Source of the DNA: Prosthecobacter fusiformis
Lineage (GTDB): Bacteria > Verrucomicrobiota > Verrucomicrobiia > Verrucomicrobiales > Verrucomicrobiaceae
DNA: 64,000 bases
Assembly (NCBI RefSeq): GCF_004364345.1
Contig: NZ_SOCA01000005.1
Span: 233,716-297,715 of the forward strand
Direction: 5' to 3'
The position numbers and the translations under genes were made by a program. Under the pieces are notes generated by a model that saw only the letters and a list, made by a program, of their open reading frames with translations, was not told the origin of the DNA and did no database searches. Below, piece by piece: positions 57,101 through 64,000 of the stretch (its first letter is position 1; each line of letters opens with the position of its first letter).

Positions 57101-58368
57101 TTAAAAAGACCCAGTTTGCGCGCCGGGCGCAGGGACTTGAAGCCGTTGATTATGTCCATGAAAGTCTGTCAAAAGTCCTGCGCTCAACCTTCGGGGTTGT
57201 CGCATATGAAGAGCATATCCTCCAAATCTGCGAGGAATTTGCCGGACTACCAGGCGGTCGCGCAGATGTTCTGCGCCGTGCCCTGGTAAAGCAAGATGAA
57301 GCCAAAATTGCCGAGGTTAAAGTCGAGTTCATGGCGGCTGCAAAAGCTCGCTCGAGGGATGCCTACAGCATTGCCCATGTCTGGGATCTTGTAGCGGGAT
57401 TTAAAGGCTACGCTTTTTGCCGCGCTCATAGCACCGCCTACGCGGTCGAAGCTTATCAAGGCGCATACGCCAAGCGCTACCACCCTGCTGAGTTCATGGC
57501 ATGCGTCCTAACCAATGGTAAGGGCTTTTATTCACCGCTCGTCTACACTTTGGAATGCAGGCGGCTTGGGATTGGTTTTTTAAGCCCAGACGTGAATGCT
57601 TCCACCGATGCCTTCACAGTCGAACCCGTGCAAACGCCGAGCGGCACGCACGCACCCGCTTTAGCCAAATCCATTCGCGTTCCCCTGCGCTGCGTTAAAG
57701 GCTTGAGTGAGACAACACTTGCTCGCTGGCGCAAAGAACGAGGCAAAGCACCGTTTCAAAACGTGCGCGATTTCTGTGAACGGGTCCATCCCCAAGGACA
57801 AGAAGCTCTTGATCTAATCCGGGTGGGTGCCTTTGACAGTCTGGGGGGCACCAGGACCGAGCAGTTTTGGCGCTGCCTGCATTCAGCGCGTGATGACGCT
57901 ATTGATTCAGATTGGCTCTTCCGCAATACCAAGGAAGAAGCCATACGGGCGCAGTTCCGGGAGGAACCTGGCATCCTTCAAATGCTGCAGGATGAAACCG
58001 AGCTGCTGGGATACACAGTCAGCGGCCACCCGCTGGATTGTCATCCAAACATTCGCTGGAATACCTATTGCCCAATCTCCGAACTGCCCCGCTATCATCG
58101 CCAGAAGGTAACCGTGTGCGGCCTGATTATCGTCAGTCGCTCACATCTACAACAGAATGGTGAGCCGATGAAGTTCATCTCCATTTGCGATCGGTCAGGA
58201 ATTGTGGAATGTGAAATCTTTGCTGATGCATACCGCGCCTACGGTTTGGCAACGGTGCGCTATCCGATTGTTCAGGTTACGGCCGAAGTAACGCCCTTCG
58301 ATAACCAAGCAGGATTCACTCTTGCTGTGCAACGCATTGAGAAAGCCAGGCATTTGCAAACTGTTTAA
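54112..58368 (+). CDS. Y-family polymerase fused to DnaE-type polymerase III alpha
   Basis: This 1418-aa protein joins two DNA polymerases. Residues 1-380 are a Y-family (DinB/UmuC-like) enzyme: D6 and D8 in FDADAFFAAVEQ and D99/E100 in ASIDECYMDL, all catalytic acids present, then HhH and little-finger regions (SIRLVGLRFTKIYEAG). Residues about 430-1418 are a DnaE C-family polymerase: a PHP-like domain with metal ligands lost (NVK at 434-436, TDP at 466-468), RGSAADSLVCYCLG, LPDIDIDF ending at F745, D892 in IKLDILAQGG, and a C-terminal OB fold (VTVCGLIIVSR, RSGIVECEIFADA). It lacks stops or frameshifts. I know of no described fusion of this type; ImuB/DnaE2 mutasomes use separate proteins. 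Confidence 0.92.
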   Translation: MMLHFDADAFFAAVEQAADPKLRGKPIAVGGQKRGVIASASYEARRLGIYTTMPTVRARKLCPSLIILPGDFEKYERFSKLMFSYAYDFTPLVEVASIDECYMDLKGAKDTRAVSTALTIQKAISQSLKLSVSVGVGANKLVSQIASKLKKPHCFIEVSQGGEQDFLWPLENKWLPLVGPHLAAKLNTAGLRCVGHVAATPVDELSLVVGTSAPTLHEYALGRDDRPVVCDAPEAKSYGEQETFGQDTTDTVFIIARLRCMADGLMRRVRHDGKSIRTVSLRVRYNDMDETTRSSSLEEPTDLEHDVYPLLETLLHRAWERRVSIRLVGLRFTKIYEAGFSASLGLEQSDITRARLHILSVVVDHLRHKQCSIMRGHDLWLSKHRQQPRETLPKPQVITGEVKESSHRVLRERAENGPQIFVPSAQSLTAPALNVKSCYSFLDSALTIPAMIKAATGYGIKALAITDPNLHGAVPFYQAASAAGIKPIIGAELLSGSTHLLAYVQNKTGYQHLCRLLSFGKGGHVTTEQLQSHREGLIITPGNADAIALPEIRYHKAADKMLFSVLQSMKTLTLLHEPHPQKRRGDFAFPLPVEWGRYSPQALKAAHELADQCEFAFDFKTLRFPNYAPRDGSTPAAMLSRLAHEGLKRRYGSNADSHLAQLREELEIIAEVGYEEYFLTVWDLLQECLTHDIHWITRGSAADSLVCYCLGISNVCPIRFELYFRRFLNRDRMALQKLPDIDIDFAHDKKDAVVELLLKRYGPEHAAIVGGFNTFQAKSAFADIAKVLGVAENEIRRLTQHMPWTDAKHAADAVAMSRECDNTPWQEEPMRTALLMAGMLDGFPRYPKMHPCGVVLSRCPIRDLSPTFQSTKGWQTTHFDMDSVEAVGLIKLDILAQGGLAVLRDTKSMLQAQGFTMSLDNLEVGGIGGTEEPPRSPDAEPWSDPEIWQMIASGNGRGVHHIESPAMTSLACMADVRDIDRLVAIVSVIRPGAANGLKKTQFARRAQGLEAVDYVHESLSKVLRSTFGVVAYEEHILQICEEFAGLPGGRADVLRRALVKQDEAKIAEVKVEFMAAAKARSRDAYSIAHVWDLVAGFKGYAFCRAHSTAYAVEAYQGAYAKRYHPAEFMACVLTNGKGFYSPLVYTLECRRLGIGFLSPDVNASTDAFTVEPVQTPSGTHAPALAKSIRVPLRCVKGLSETTLARWRKERGKAPFQNVRDFCERVHPQGQEALDLIRVGAFDSLGGTRTEQFWRCLHSARDDAIDSDWLFRNTKEEAIRAQFREEPGILQMLQDETELLGYTVSGHPLDCHPNIRWNTYCPISELPRYHRQKVTVCGLIIVSRSHLQQNGEPMKFISICDRSGIVECEIFADAYRAYGLATVRYPIVQVTAEVTPFDNQAGFTLAVQRIEKARHLQTV

Positions 58369-58412
58369 GCTCAAGGGCTTATAAGACTATGCCTGTGAGC
58401 ATTTAGAATACG

Positions 58413-58424
58413 CCCACATGTGGG
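58413..58424. repeat. 12-bp palindrome after the polymerase gene
   Basis: CCCACATGTGGG is a perfect palindrome 45 bases downstream of the polymerase stop, followed by AT-rich sequence. It may be an operator or part of a weak terminator. The rest of the 284-base gap up to 58,653 shows no gene. Confidence 0.5.
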
Positions 58425-58652
58425 ATTTAGATAACACAGAATCACCTATCTCGTTGAATGCACTGCGCGACCATTCTGATTGGCAAGCTAAAGCCCTTAC
58501 TGGGCCGCTCAAACAGATATTCGGTTCCCCCTAAAGGTCGCCCCCAATTATCCGTGTTGCCCGCCACGCTGCGCTCCAGTGTAGCAGGACTTTTTATGCA
58601 CTGCCATCAAGGCCGCGACAGTCGCAGCCACAAACAAGAAAGGAGACATATT

Positions 58653-58910
58653 ATGTTAGAACTAAATCACCCTGGTAAAATCGTATTTGAAATCCTCGTG
58701 GGCAAAGTCAAAGCCGTCGTGCATAGAAGAAGAATTGGATCTACCTGGGTTCACACAGTGAACGTCATCCGCTGTTTTGAACCAAACGACTACTGGTCGG
58801 CAGAATATGGGTTCCTTCCTTCCGACGTAGCCGATATAATGGAAGCGACCGTCCATGCCAGAAGATGGTTAAGACAGCATTGCCTTCAATACACCGTGCA
58901 TTTGCCATAG
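58653..58910 (+). CDS. Small hypothetical protein (85 aa), orphan family A
   Basis: A strong Shine-Dalgarno (AAAGGAGA) precedes the ATG. The product is 85 aa, basic, with two strands (GKIVFEILVGKVKAVVHRRR) and a helix (SDVADIMEATVHARRWLRQ). It shares its layout (RR near residue 30, SD...A...A.RW.R at the end) with the gene at 61,322, so the two are probably paralogs. An open frame back to 58,458 has no Shine-Dalgarno and is rejected. A perfect hairpin terminator follows. No known family. Confidence 0.7.
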   Translation: MLELNHPGKIVFEILVGKVKAVVHRRRIGSTWVHTVNVIRCFEPNDYWSAEYGFLPSDVADIMEATVHARRWLRQHCLQYTVHLP

Positions 58911-58915
58911 TTATT

Positions 58916-58950
58916 AAGGAGAGCCACACCTATACCATGTGGCTCTCCTT
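58916..58950 (+). terminator. Hairpin terminator after small gene
   Basis: A perfect 13-bp stem (58,916-58,928 with 58,938-58,950) has a 9-base loop. It is followed by GCTCTTAAAA rather than a T run, so termination may be partial, but the stem is very stable. Confidence 0.7.
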
Positions 58951-58969
58951 GCTCTTAAAAACTGGCAAC

Positions 58970-58999
58970 TTGACTTCACTTTGCGAAGTTTGTTATACT
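58970..58999 (+). promoter_or_regulatory. Promoter of first pilin-like gene
   Basis: TTGACT (58,970-58,975) and TATACT (58,994-58,999) are separated by 18 bases. The spacer contains ACTTTGCGAAGT, nearly palindromic. The same box pair with the same spacing precedes the second pilin-like gene. Confidence 0.8.
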
Positions 59000-59017
59000 T
59001 AGCATGGGAGATGGAAT

Positions 59018-59815
59018 TTGCAGAATCATCGTTTATCACGTCAAGGCTTCACACTGGTTGAGCTGTCGATTGTGCTGGTCATAATCGGTCTGCTTATCGG
59101 CGGAATTCTGATTGGGCAGAGTTTGATTGATAGCGCGAAGTTGGTGAAATTAGTCAAAACCATCGAGCAATACGAAATCGCTGCCACAACTTTCAAAAGT
59201 AAATTCCGCGCCATACCCGGCGATACAAATAAAATAGCACCTAATGGCAATAACGACGGTCAGATTCACGGGGTGAATACCCTTTACAATACACTGACTT
59301 CATGGGCGCTGGCTGGCTCCGAACCGATAAACTTTTTCTATCACTTATCAATCACAAGAATGGTAAATGCCAATTTTGCAGCTTACTCTGGACCTGATAG
59401 TTTTGATGGAAATTTTTCCGGCTTTGTCCCAAAACTTGAGTATGGAACAAACTGTTTCCTAACAGTTTATGACTATAGGGCAGTTTGGGGTGCAGGATTA
59501 GATTTTGGCACCGCTTTTGCCATAACATCTGGTGTCAACGCAGGTATTAGCAAGTGCATGACAGCCGAGGAGGCTGCCGGTGTTGATGCAAAACTCGATG
59601 ACGGAAAACCTATGAGTGGAAACACAAGACAAATGTTTCCCTATTCAGGACCATATATTAGCAATCATCTAGGCTGCGATGATAATGCTCTAAACTATGA
59701 CATGGGCGGTGTTTGGAACGAATCCACTGGTCTCAAAGAATCCACAGAAGGCAGTTCCGAAGCAATGAATAGGGTTGAATGCTTGTTAGCAGTAAAAATC
59801 AGATTGGATAATTAA
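59018..59815 (+). CDS. Prepilin-like protein A (type IV pilin/pseudopilin)
   Basis: This 265-aa protein has a class III signal: short basic leader MQNHRLSRQG, cleavage before F, then FTLVELSIVLVIIGLLIGGI with the conserved Glu at position 5 of the mature protein. The C-terminal part is a soluble head with a few cysteines. A TTG start at 59,018 is supported by the same start context in the second gene. No prepilin peptidase or assembly ATPase is visible here, so it would depend on chromosomal machinery. Confidence 0.85.
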   Translation: MQNHRLSRQGFTLVELSIVLVIIGLLIGGILIGQSLIDSAKLVKLVKTIEQYEIAATTFKSKFRAIPGDTNKIAPNGNNDGQIHGVNTLYNTLTSWALAGSEPINFFYHLSITRMVNANFAAYSGPDSFDGNFSGFVPKLEYGTNCFLTVYDYRAVWGAGLDFGTAFAITSGVNAGISKCMTAEEAAGVDAKLDDGKPMSGNTRQMFPYSGPYISNHLGCDDNALNYDMGGVWNESTGLKESTEGSSEAMNRVECLLAVKIRLDN

Positions 59816-59865
59816 ACCAAACAGCTATCACAGATTCTCATGAGCCCTTGCCAATATGGTGCAGC

Positions 59866-59895
59866 TTGACTTTGCAAAGCGAAGTTTGTTATACT
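59866..59895 (+). promoter_or_regulatory. Promoter of second pilin-like gene
   Basis: TTGACT (59,866-59,871) and TATACT (59,890-59,895) with an 18-base spacer containing the perfect palindrome CTTTGCAAAG, and the same GCGAAGTTTGT before the -10 as in the first promoter. Confidence 0.8.
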
Positions 59896-59915
59896 CTTCC
59901 TCGTAGAGAGGGAAT

Positions 59916-60800
59916 TTGCAGAAACATCGTTTATCACGTCAGGGCTTCACACTGGTTGAGCTATCAATTGTACTGGTTGTTATCGGGCTGCTTATCGGCG
60001 GAATTCTGATTGGGAAAAGCTTGATTGAGAGTGCAAAAATTAATGCTCAGGTGAAGCAGTTTCAGCAGATGGATATCGCGGTCAGCCAGTTCAGAAGCAA
60101 ATATAGGCAGCTCCCTGGCGACAGTAATCTTTTCCCTTCCAATTATAAAGCGGATAATGACGGGGCTATTGAAGGCTCAATCAACCATAATGGTCTGGGT
60201 GCGACTCAAAAAATTAACGGCGTTAATTACGCCGCTTTCTCAGTCCCTGCCGAAACAGCGCATTTCTGGTACCACATGTCTTTGTCAGGCGCTATTTCCA
60301 AGCAATACACCACATATGATTTTGCGGTGGGACCAGTTCCCGGCGTTAATAACCCGGCGGCAGAATTGGGAAGGAAAGGCTCGATTATATTAGCAGGCAC
60401 TATCTCTTCTAATGCATTTGAAGTCCAGGCACCACCTGCGCATTACTGGGGGCTATGTCCCTCACAGACAGCACGCGCCCCAACAGCAACAGTGAACAGC
60501 GACCCCTGCAACTCTCACCCACATTTTTTCAATCCTACACATGCTGCAACTTATGCATCTGCCTATGCTATGACACCTGTTCAAGCACTTGCAATCGACT
60601 CTAAAATGGATGATGGGAAACCCTGGAAAGGCGACGTTCTTGGAATGGGCGCGCAGCTTGGTTATGCACCAGATGGTTCCAGTTGCACTTATGCCAGCGC
60701 AACAGCGAATCCGAATACTGACTATAACTTAAGTGCTGCAAAGGCGAATATTAATGGCTGCAATATTCAGATCAAAATGTTCAGTATTTCTGGTCGTTGA
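59916..60800 (+). CDS. Prepilin-like protein B (type IV pilin/pseudopilin)
   Basis: This 294-aa paralog has the same leader and hydrophobic helix as the gene at 59,018 (HRLSRQGFTLVELSIVLVVI) but a divergent head domain. The TTG start and the leader arrangement are shared. The head has four cysteines (LCPSQTA, SDPCNSH, GSSCTYA, NGCNIQ) that could form disulfides. It may be a minor pilin or DNA-uptake/secretion pseudopilin. The two genes probably arose by duplication of a promoter-gene unit, with the heads diverging. Confidence 0.85.
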   Translation: MQKHRLSRQGFTLVELSIVLVVIGLLIGGILIGKSLIESAKINAQVKQFQQMDIAVSQFRSKYRQLPGDSNLFPSNYKADNDGAIEGSINHNGLGATQKINGVNYAAFSVPAETAHFWYHMSLSGAISKQYTTYDFAVGPVPGVNNPAAELGRKGSIILAGTISSNAFEVQAPPAHYWGLCPSQTARAPTATVNSDPCNSHPHFFNPTHAATYASAYAMTPVQALAIDSKMDDGKPWKGDVLGMGAQLGYAPDGSSCTYASATANPNTDYNLSAAKANINGCNIQIKMFSISGR

Positions 60801-61321
60801 CTATCGCGTCAAGGCTTCACTCACGCCTACTTTGTGCGGCGCTACCCATTCTAACGGGTTGGATCAAGTAACACCTCGCAGAGAAGCTCCGCACTGCCAC
60901 CGCAAGCAACCCCACCATTCCTCGGCTCGTTTGTGGCAAGCCCTTCACTCTCCGCCTAATGGCCAGCTTGCTCCCCACCCTGCTCTTTGACCAAACCACG
61001 CCATGCAAGACAGCGACCATTTTGCCCACCTTCGCCCGCCTTTCTTATCGCCAGTCTTTGCATTGGCTAAAGTTCCGTCCGCCTCTGAATGACCGCCAAA
61101 ACGATGGTACAAGCGTCTGGCCGAAATACCTGCACGGTCAATTCTTCTCATTTCCCCTCAATGGTCCCTCCTCTTGAGATTTTGAAAACGTAACATCCGT
61201 GCAGGACAGTCAATAACCTGCCCGCTCCAAGTGTCCGTGTTGGGCATGACAACATCCCGCTTAACCGTCTGTTCTTCACGTTTCCAATCCCATCGGGGAG
61301 TAACCAATCAAGGAGACAATC
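60801..61321. other. Intergenic stretch with repeated leader segments
   Basis: No gene is supported here. Positions 60,821-60,858 repeat 62,674-62,711 at 34 of 38 bases (both contain GCGGCGCTACCCATTC). A second block near 61,236-61,250 (CCGTGTTGGGCATGAC) is shared with 63,138-63,154. These precede two small genes and look like conserved non-coding leaders of the island. Confidence 0.6.
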
Positions 61322-61564
61322 ATGAAAAGAGCAGACAGACAAGTATATCAAACAACCATCGGCAGCATTAAAGTTGTTGTTGTCCGAAGAGAAACATATG
61401 GCATTACCCAACACATGATCAGACTTTTTTGCTCTTACGACCAAGGAAAGTCGTTTAGCGGCACAAGCACAATCTTGTTCACGCACACATCTGATGCCAT
61501 TGAAGCCCTAGCGCGTGCATCTCGCTGGATCAGAAAGGAGGAGATCAGAATCTTTGCGTCTTAG
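61322..61564 (+). CDS. Small hypothetical protein (80 aa), orphan family A
   Basis: It has a strong Shine-Dalgarno (AAGGAGA) and an ATG at 61,322. The 80-aa product resembles the gene at 58,653: GSIKVVVVRRE near the N-terminus and SDAIEALARASRWIRKE at the end. No known family. It lies on the plus strand, its stop abutting the convergent PIN-toxin stop. A role is unknown; tandem paralogs in one island suggest a copy-number-selected accessory function. Confidence 0.7.
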   Translation: MKRADRQVYQTTIGSIKVVVVRRETYGITQHMIRLFCSYDQGKSFSGTSTILFTHTSDAIEALARASRWIRKEEIRIFAS

Positions 61565-62137
61565 CTAAATGTCTTCTGTCCTATGCCTGATCAAAGCCAC
61601 GGCATCGAAGAGCCTTTGCTGCTCTAATGTGCCGAGGTACTCATTAGCAGATCTGGGCGGGCTTTTGAGGCTCGCCCGATGCTCGCGCATGATCTCGATG
61701 ACCAAGTCTTGATTCGTCTCTAGCAGTCTCATCAGCAGCTCATCTGGCGTCCATATCTCCAGGTTATGGGTGCCCACAACCGACATCGGAAAATCAGCCA
61801 GGTTCCATGTAACAATGGCAGCAGCTTCACATTCAATTGCGGCCGCCAGAACATGACGGTCATCAACATCCGGCAGGGTGAGTGCCTCCATGTGCCGTTC
61901 ATATCCACTCACGAGGCTGTCATGGGCGTGTTTGTTCATCAGCTCACGCGTTCTCTCCAGCTTCTCTCGCGTCAAATCCTGCCGCTCGCGCAGCACCGCC
62001 GTAATCCACTCCTCATGAATCTTCTCCGACCATTTTGCCTGGATCATTCCATAGACGGCAAGCCGCATGAACAAATCACGCAGCGGTGCCGGATATAAAA
62101 CACAGGCATCTAGAACAACGACAGGAGCAGAAGTCAT
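61565..62137 (-). CDS. PIN-domain toxin
   Basis: PIN-domain proteins are Mg-dependent RNases; VapC-type members are toxins. The 190-aa protein has the first acidic residue in VVVLDACVLYP, the acidic cluster in LPDVDDRHVLAAAIECEA and TWNLADFP near the middle. It is longer than VapC and matches the PIN family that pairs with excisionase-like antitoxins. Its start codon overlaps the antitoxin stop by one base (TAATG), so the two are translationally coupled. Confidence 0.8.
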   Translation of the reverse strand: MTSAPVVVLDACVLYPAPLRDLFMRLAVYGMIQAKWSEKIHEEWITAVLRERQDLTREKLERTRELMNKHAHDSLVSGYERHMEALTLPDVDDRHVLAAAIECEAAAIVTWNLADFPMSVVGTHNLEIWTPDELLMRLLETNQDLVIEIMREHRASLKSPPRSANEYLGTLEQQRLFDAVALIRHRTEDI

Positions 62138-62580
62138 TAATACCCCATGTCGAGGCGTTGACCCTCTGCCGCCAGTTCATCCAGAACCTTGAGTCGGGCA
62201 TCCTTTTCCCGCTGCTTGTAAGCCAGCACATCCCTGGTATAGGCGCGTCTATGCGTTCCCACCTTGCGGCTTGGAAACGCCCCTTCATCAAAGAGCTTTG
62301 ATGCATACGGACGCGACACATTCAAAAGCTCTGCCGCTTCCTGAGGTGAGATCTCCTCATCCACCGGCATCATCGCCACGGTCTTTCCATCGGCCATCCC
62401 ACTGATGGCTTCCACCAGTAAACGAAACGCACTGACAGGAATCGAGACTTCCTGACCTTCAATTTGCATTCCGATGGAATCTCTTTTTCCAAACTTCATG
62501 CTGCCAATCTGACGACGGGATTCCCGCGCCATAAGCACATCCTTTTCTGTTGGGACGAGCGGTTCGTTAAGTGTGAGCAT
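62137..62580 (-). CDS. Excisionase-type HTH antitoxin
   Basis: The 147-aa protein has a SinR/MerR-like HTH (SPQEAAELLNVSRPYASKLF, about 95-115) and a C-terminal tail that probably binds the PIN toxin. The ATG at 62,580 has a good Shine-Dalgarno (AAGGAAGG); the open frame continues upstream to 62,628 without one. An inverted repeat over the promoter suggests autorepression, as in type II toxin-antitoxin pairs. It is the first gene of the two-gene operon. Confidence 0.8.
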   Translation of the reverse strand: MLTLNEPLVPTEKDVLMARESRRQIGSMKFGKRDSIGMQIEGQEVSIPVSAFRLLVEAISGMADGKTVAMMPVDEEISPQEAAELLNVSRPYASKLFDEGAFPSRKVGTHRRAYTRDVLAYKQREKDARLKVLDELAAEGQRLDMGY

Positions 62581-62599
62581 AATGACCTTCCTTTTCTCC

Positions 62600-62628
62600 A
62601 TCATATCATACATCTGCAACAATTGCAA
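62600..62628 (-). promoter_or_regulatory. Toxin-antitoxin promoter with inverted repeat
   Basis: On the minus strand TTGCAA (62,623-62,628) and TATGAT (62,600-62,605) are separated by 17 bases. TGCAA-N3-TTGCA (62,615-62,627) overlaps the -35 box, a likely operator for the antitoxin. Confidence 0.7.
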
Positions 62629-63228
62629 TATCTGAAATAAATGAAACGGCTGGTGGAGGGAAAAGCCTTTCCCTCGCGCCTACGCTGTGCGGCGCTACCC
62701 ATTCCAACGGGAGGTGTCCCGTAACGCCCTCGCCCACCACATGGGGCAGGCAGTCTCTCCAAGACCGCTACCGCGCAGGAAAGCCAGCCCACGCCATTGC
62801 AGCCCTCCGCATCACCAGATGAAGCTGCCTGATACGCTACCGGCGAAGCCGTCCACTGCTCATTCACTTCATCCCGTGATGATCCTTCGTGCCTGTCGGC
62901 AGGTATAGCCGCCGCCAAGACGGCTAGGCGCAAATCCAGCCATTCGGCTCTGCAAATCAGTTCAGCTCCTTGCTCCAGTTATTAAAACGATACCTGGAAG
63001 TGCCGATTCACAGCCAGTCAGCAATTCGTGTCCTGCGCTTTGCTCTCGTGTTTTGTTCTCATCGCGGGGTGATGGCTCGGGATATGGCAGAAGCCGTCTG
63101 ACCGTCAACTCCCGGCCCGCTCCATTCGCTACGCTCCCGTGTTGGGGGCATGACCGCCAGCCTCTTGGCCCCTGCCTTTGCACCGTCGCCCCCGCAGTGG
63201 GGGATAACAAAACAAACGGAGCAAAATT
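62629..63228. other. 600-base gap without a supported gene
   Basis: This GC-rich stretch contains the repeat 62,674-62,711 (shared with 60,821-60,858) and the block CCCGTGTTGGGGGCATGAC (shared with about 61,236-61,250) roughly 75 bases before the DUF6876 gene. Short overlapping ORFs carry no family features. It may be the remains of genes or a conserved leader region. Confidence 0.5.
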
Positions 63229-63546
63229 ATGACGCAGAAAACACTCACTAAAGCTGAATTGAGCCAGTTCACCGGCACCGAACTATGGCACCGCCACAGC
63301 ATCGCACGAAACGTGCTTTACACAGATGGCGCAAAGCACGTCGCTGAATCCGCTGGAGCCTACTGGCTGCTCGATGAAATCGCCTTCGCTCAATCCATCC
63401 GGGCAGTTACCGCAGAAGGCTTCCAGCTCTGGAAGCTGAAGGTCAGCCCCAACCATTCAGCCACGCTTGCCTGTGAAGACGGCAATTCAAACATCGTCTT
63501 TTCTAGGGCGTGTTTTAAAACTGTACAAGTTCTAAAAATGGCCTAA
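63229..63546 (+). CDS. DUF6876-family protein
   Basis: This 105-aa protein shows the DUF6876 pattern: SQFTGTELWHRHSIARNVLYT, then AGAYWLLDEIAFAQS, and the closing region CEDGNSNIVFSR. Members are found on plasmids, phages and islands; the function is unknown. A Shine-Dalgarno-like GGAG precedes the ATG. It is the last intact gene before the transposase fragment. Confidence 0.75.
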   Translation: MTQKTLTKAELSQFTGTELWHRHSIARNVLYTDGAKHVAESAGAYWLLDEIAFAQSIRAVTAEGFQLWKLKVSPNHSATLACEDGNSNIVFSRACFKTVQVLKMA

Positions 63547-63619
63547 CAAGAGGGATGCACCTGCACCCAAAAATACCAAGCCGTCGTTCCTAAACTGGCC
63601 GAGGTTATAAAATCCATAG

Positions 63620-64000
63620 ATTCCTAAATACCAGAAGGACGAGGAGGCTGGACTCCGACCAGGTCGGCCTCTCAGTGATTTGAAGCTGGTTATCGCAGGT
63701 GTTCTGCACGTGCTCAAGGAAGGCGGCTCCTGGCGTGCTTTGGACGTCCCTGGCGTTGCCTGGGAAACCGTTTACGGCCACTTCCGCCGCTGGGCCAAGG
63801 CCGGTCTCTGGGATCAGGCCATGCAGCAGATGAAATGGCATGCAGGCAAGAACCTCGGCATGATTGACTCCACCCACATCAAGGTCCACCGGGACGGGGC
63901 CAACCCCGCCGGAGGCCAGGAACAACAGGCCATGAGCCGCACCAAGGGCGGACTCAACACGAAGCTGCATGCTGCGGTGGACGGGCGCTGCCAGCCACAA
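63620..64000 (+). mobile_element. IS5/IS427-like transposase, cut by window end, no clear start
   Basis: The frame from 63,620 to the window end encodes an IS5-group transposase N-terminal region: PGRPLSDLKLVIAGVLH, WRALDVPGVAWETVYGHFRRW, and the DDE part MIDSTHIKVHRDGANPAGG. A stop (TAG at 63,617) lies directly upstream and no ATG or GTG opens the frame, so the 5' end is damaged, uses a rare start (ATT at 63,620 or TTG at 63,680), or needs a frameshift. The IS left end is probably between 63,541 and 63,600. The right part and its terminal repeat are beyond the window. Confidence 0.75.

Noticed and set aside
40020..64000. Prophage
   Set aside because: There are integrases and an XRE regulator, but no capsid, portal, terminase or tail genes in the 24 kb visible.

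Overview
The window looks like a chromosome segment of a Verrucomicrobia-type bacterium (my inference, probably close to Prosthecobacter and relatives). The reasons are the planctomycete/verrucomicrobial combination of a cytochrome-c/DUF1549/DUF1553 protein, a Tat-exported DUF1501 protein and three sulfatases, next to an HPr/HPr-kinase pair and ordinary housekeeping genes. No taxonomic marker gene is complete enough here to prove the assignment.

Bases 1-12,660 are core chromosome: the 3' part of prfB, glcF, ligA, a MoxR ATPase with its coiled-coil membrane partner, and several orphan genes. One of these is broken by a single in-frame stop, and a duplicated scrap of moxR follows moxR. Bases 12,770-17,480 are a decayed chromosomal integron. 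Six small cassettes, all on the minus strand, are separated by attC-like sites, and a frameshifted remnant of an integron integrase lies divergently at the right end. One cassette encodes an NTPase fused to an Mrr-like nuclease, a likely defence gene.

Bases 17,629-39,800 return to core genes: hisB-hisH, a host-attachment-type protein, an OmpA-family protein, tmRNA, an L,D-transpeptidase, ptsH-hprK, the sulfatase/DUF1501/DUF1549 gene run, two paired TPM-like/transmembrane genes, a glutamate-type dehydrogenase and rpoN.

From about 39,870 to the window end lies an integrated island. Its left edge is marked by the 3' part of a tRNA with a CAT anticodon, next to a tyrosine integrase. The intact tRNA should be beyond the right edge of the window. 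The island contains: (a) a small FimB-sized tyrosine recombinase between near-perfect 30-bp inverted repeats, which looks like an invertible switch between two outward-facing genes; (b) a CBASS anti-phage operon (DUF6602 nuclease-like effector, CD-NTase, E2-like protein) divergent from an HTH/ImmA-type protease pair of the CapH/CapP kind; (c) a Fic protein, an HExxH protein and a 14-repeat DUF4116-like protein; (d) an SOS-mutagenesis-like operon of SRAP/YedK, a UmuD-like protease and a 1418-residue protein that fuses a Y-family polymerase to a complete DnaE-type polymerase; (e) two pilin-like genes with matching promoters; (f) two small paralogous orphans, a PIN-domain toxin/antitoxin pair, a DUF6876 gene and a cut-off IS5-type transposase.

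The most interesting candidates are the Y-family/DnaE polymerase fusion operon, the putative invertible element, the CBASS locus with a likely damage-sensing regulator, and the decayed integron.
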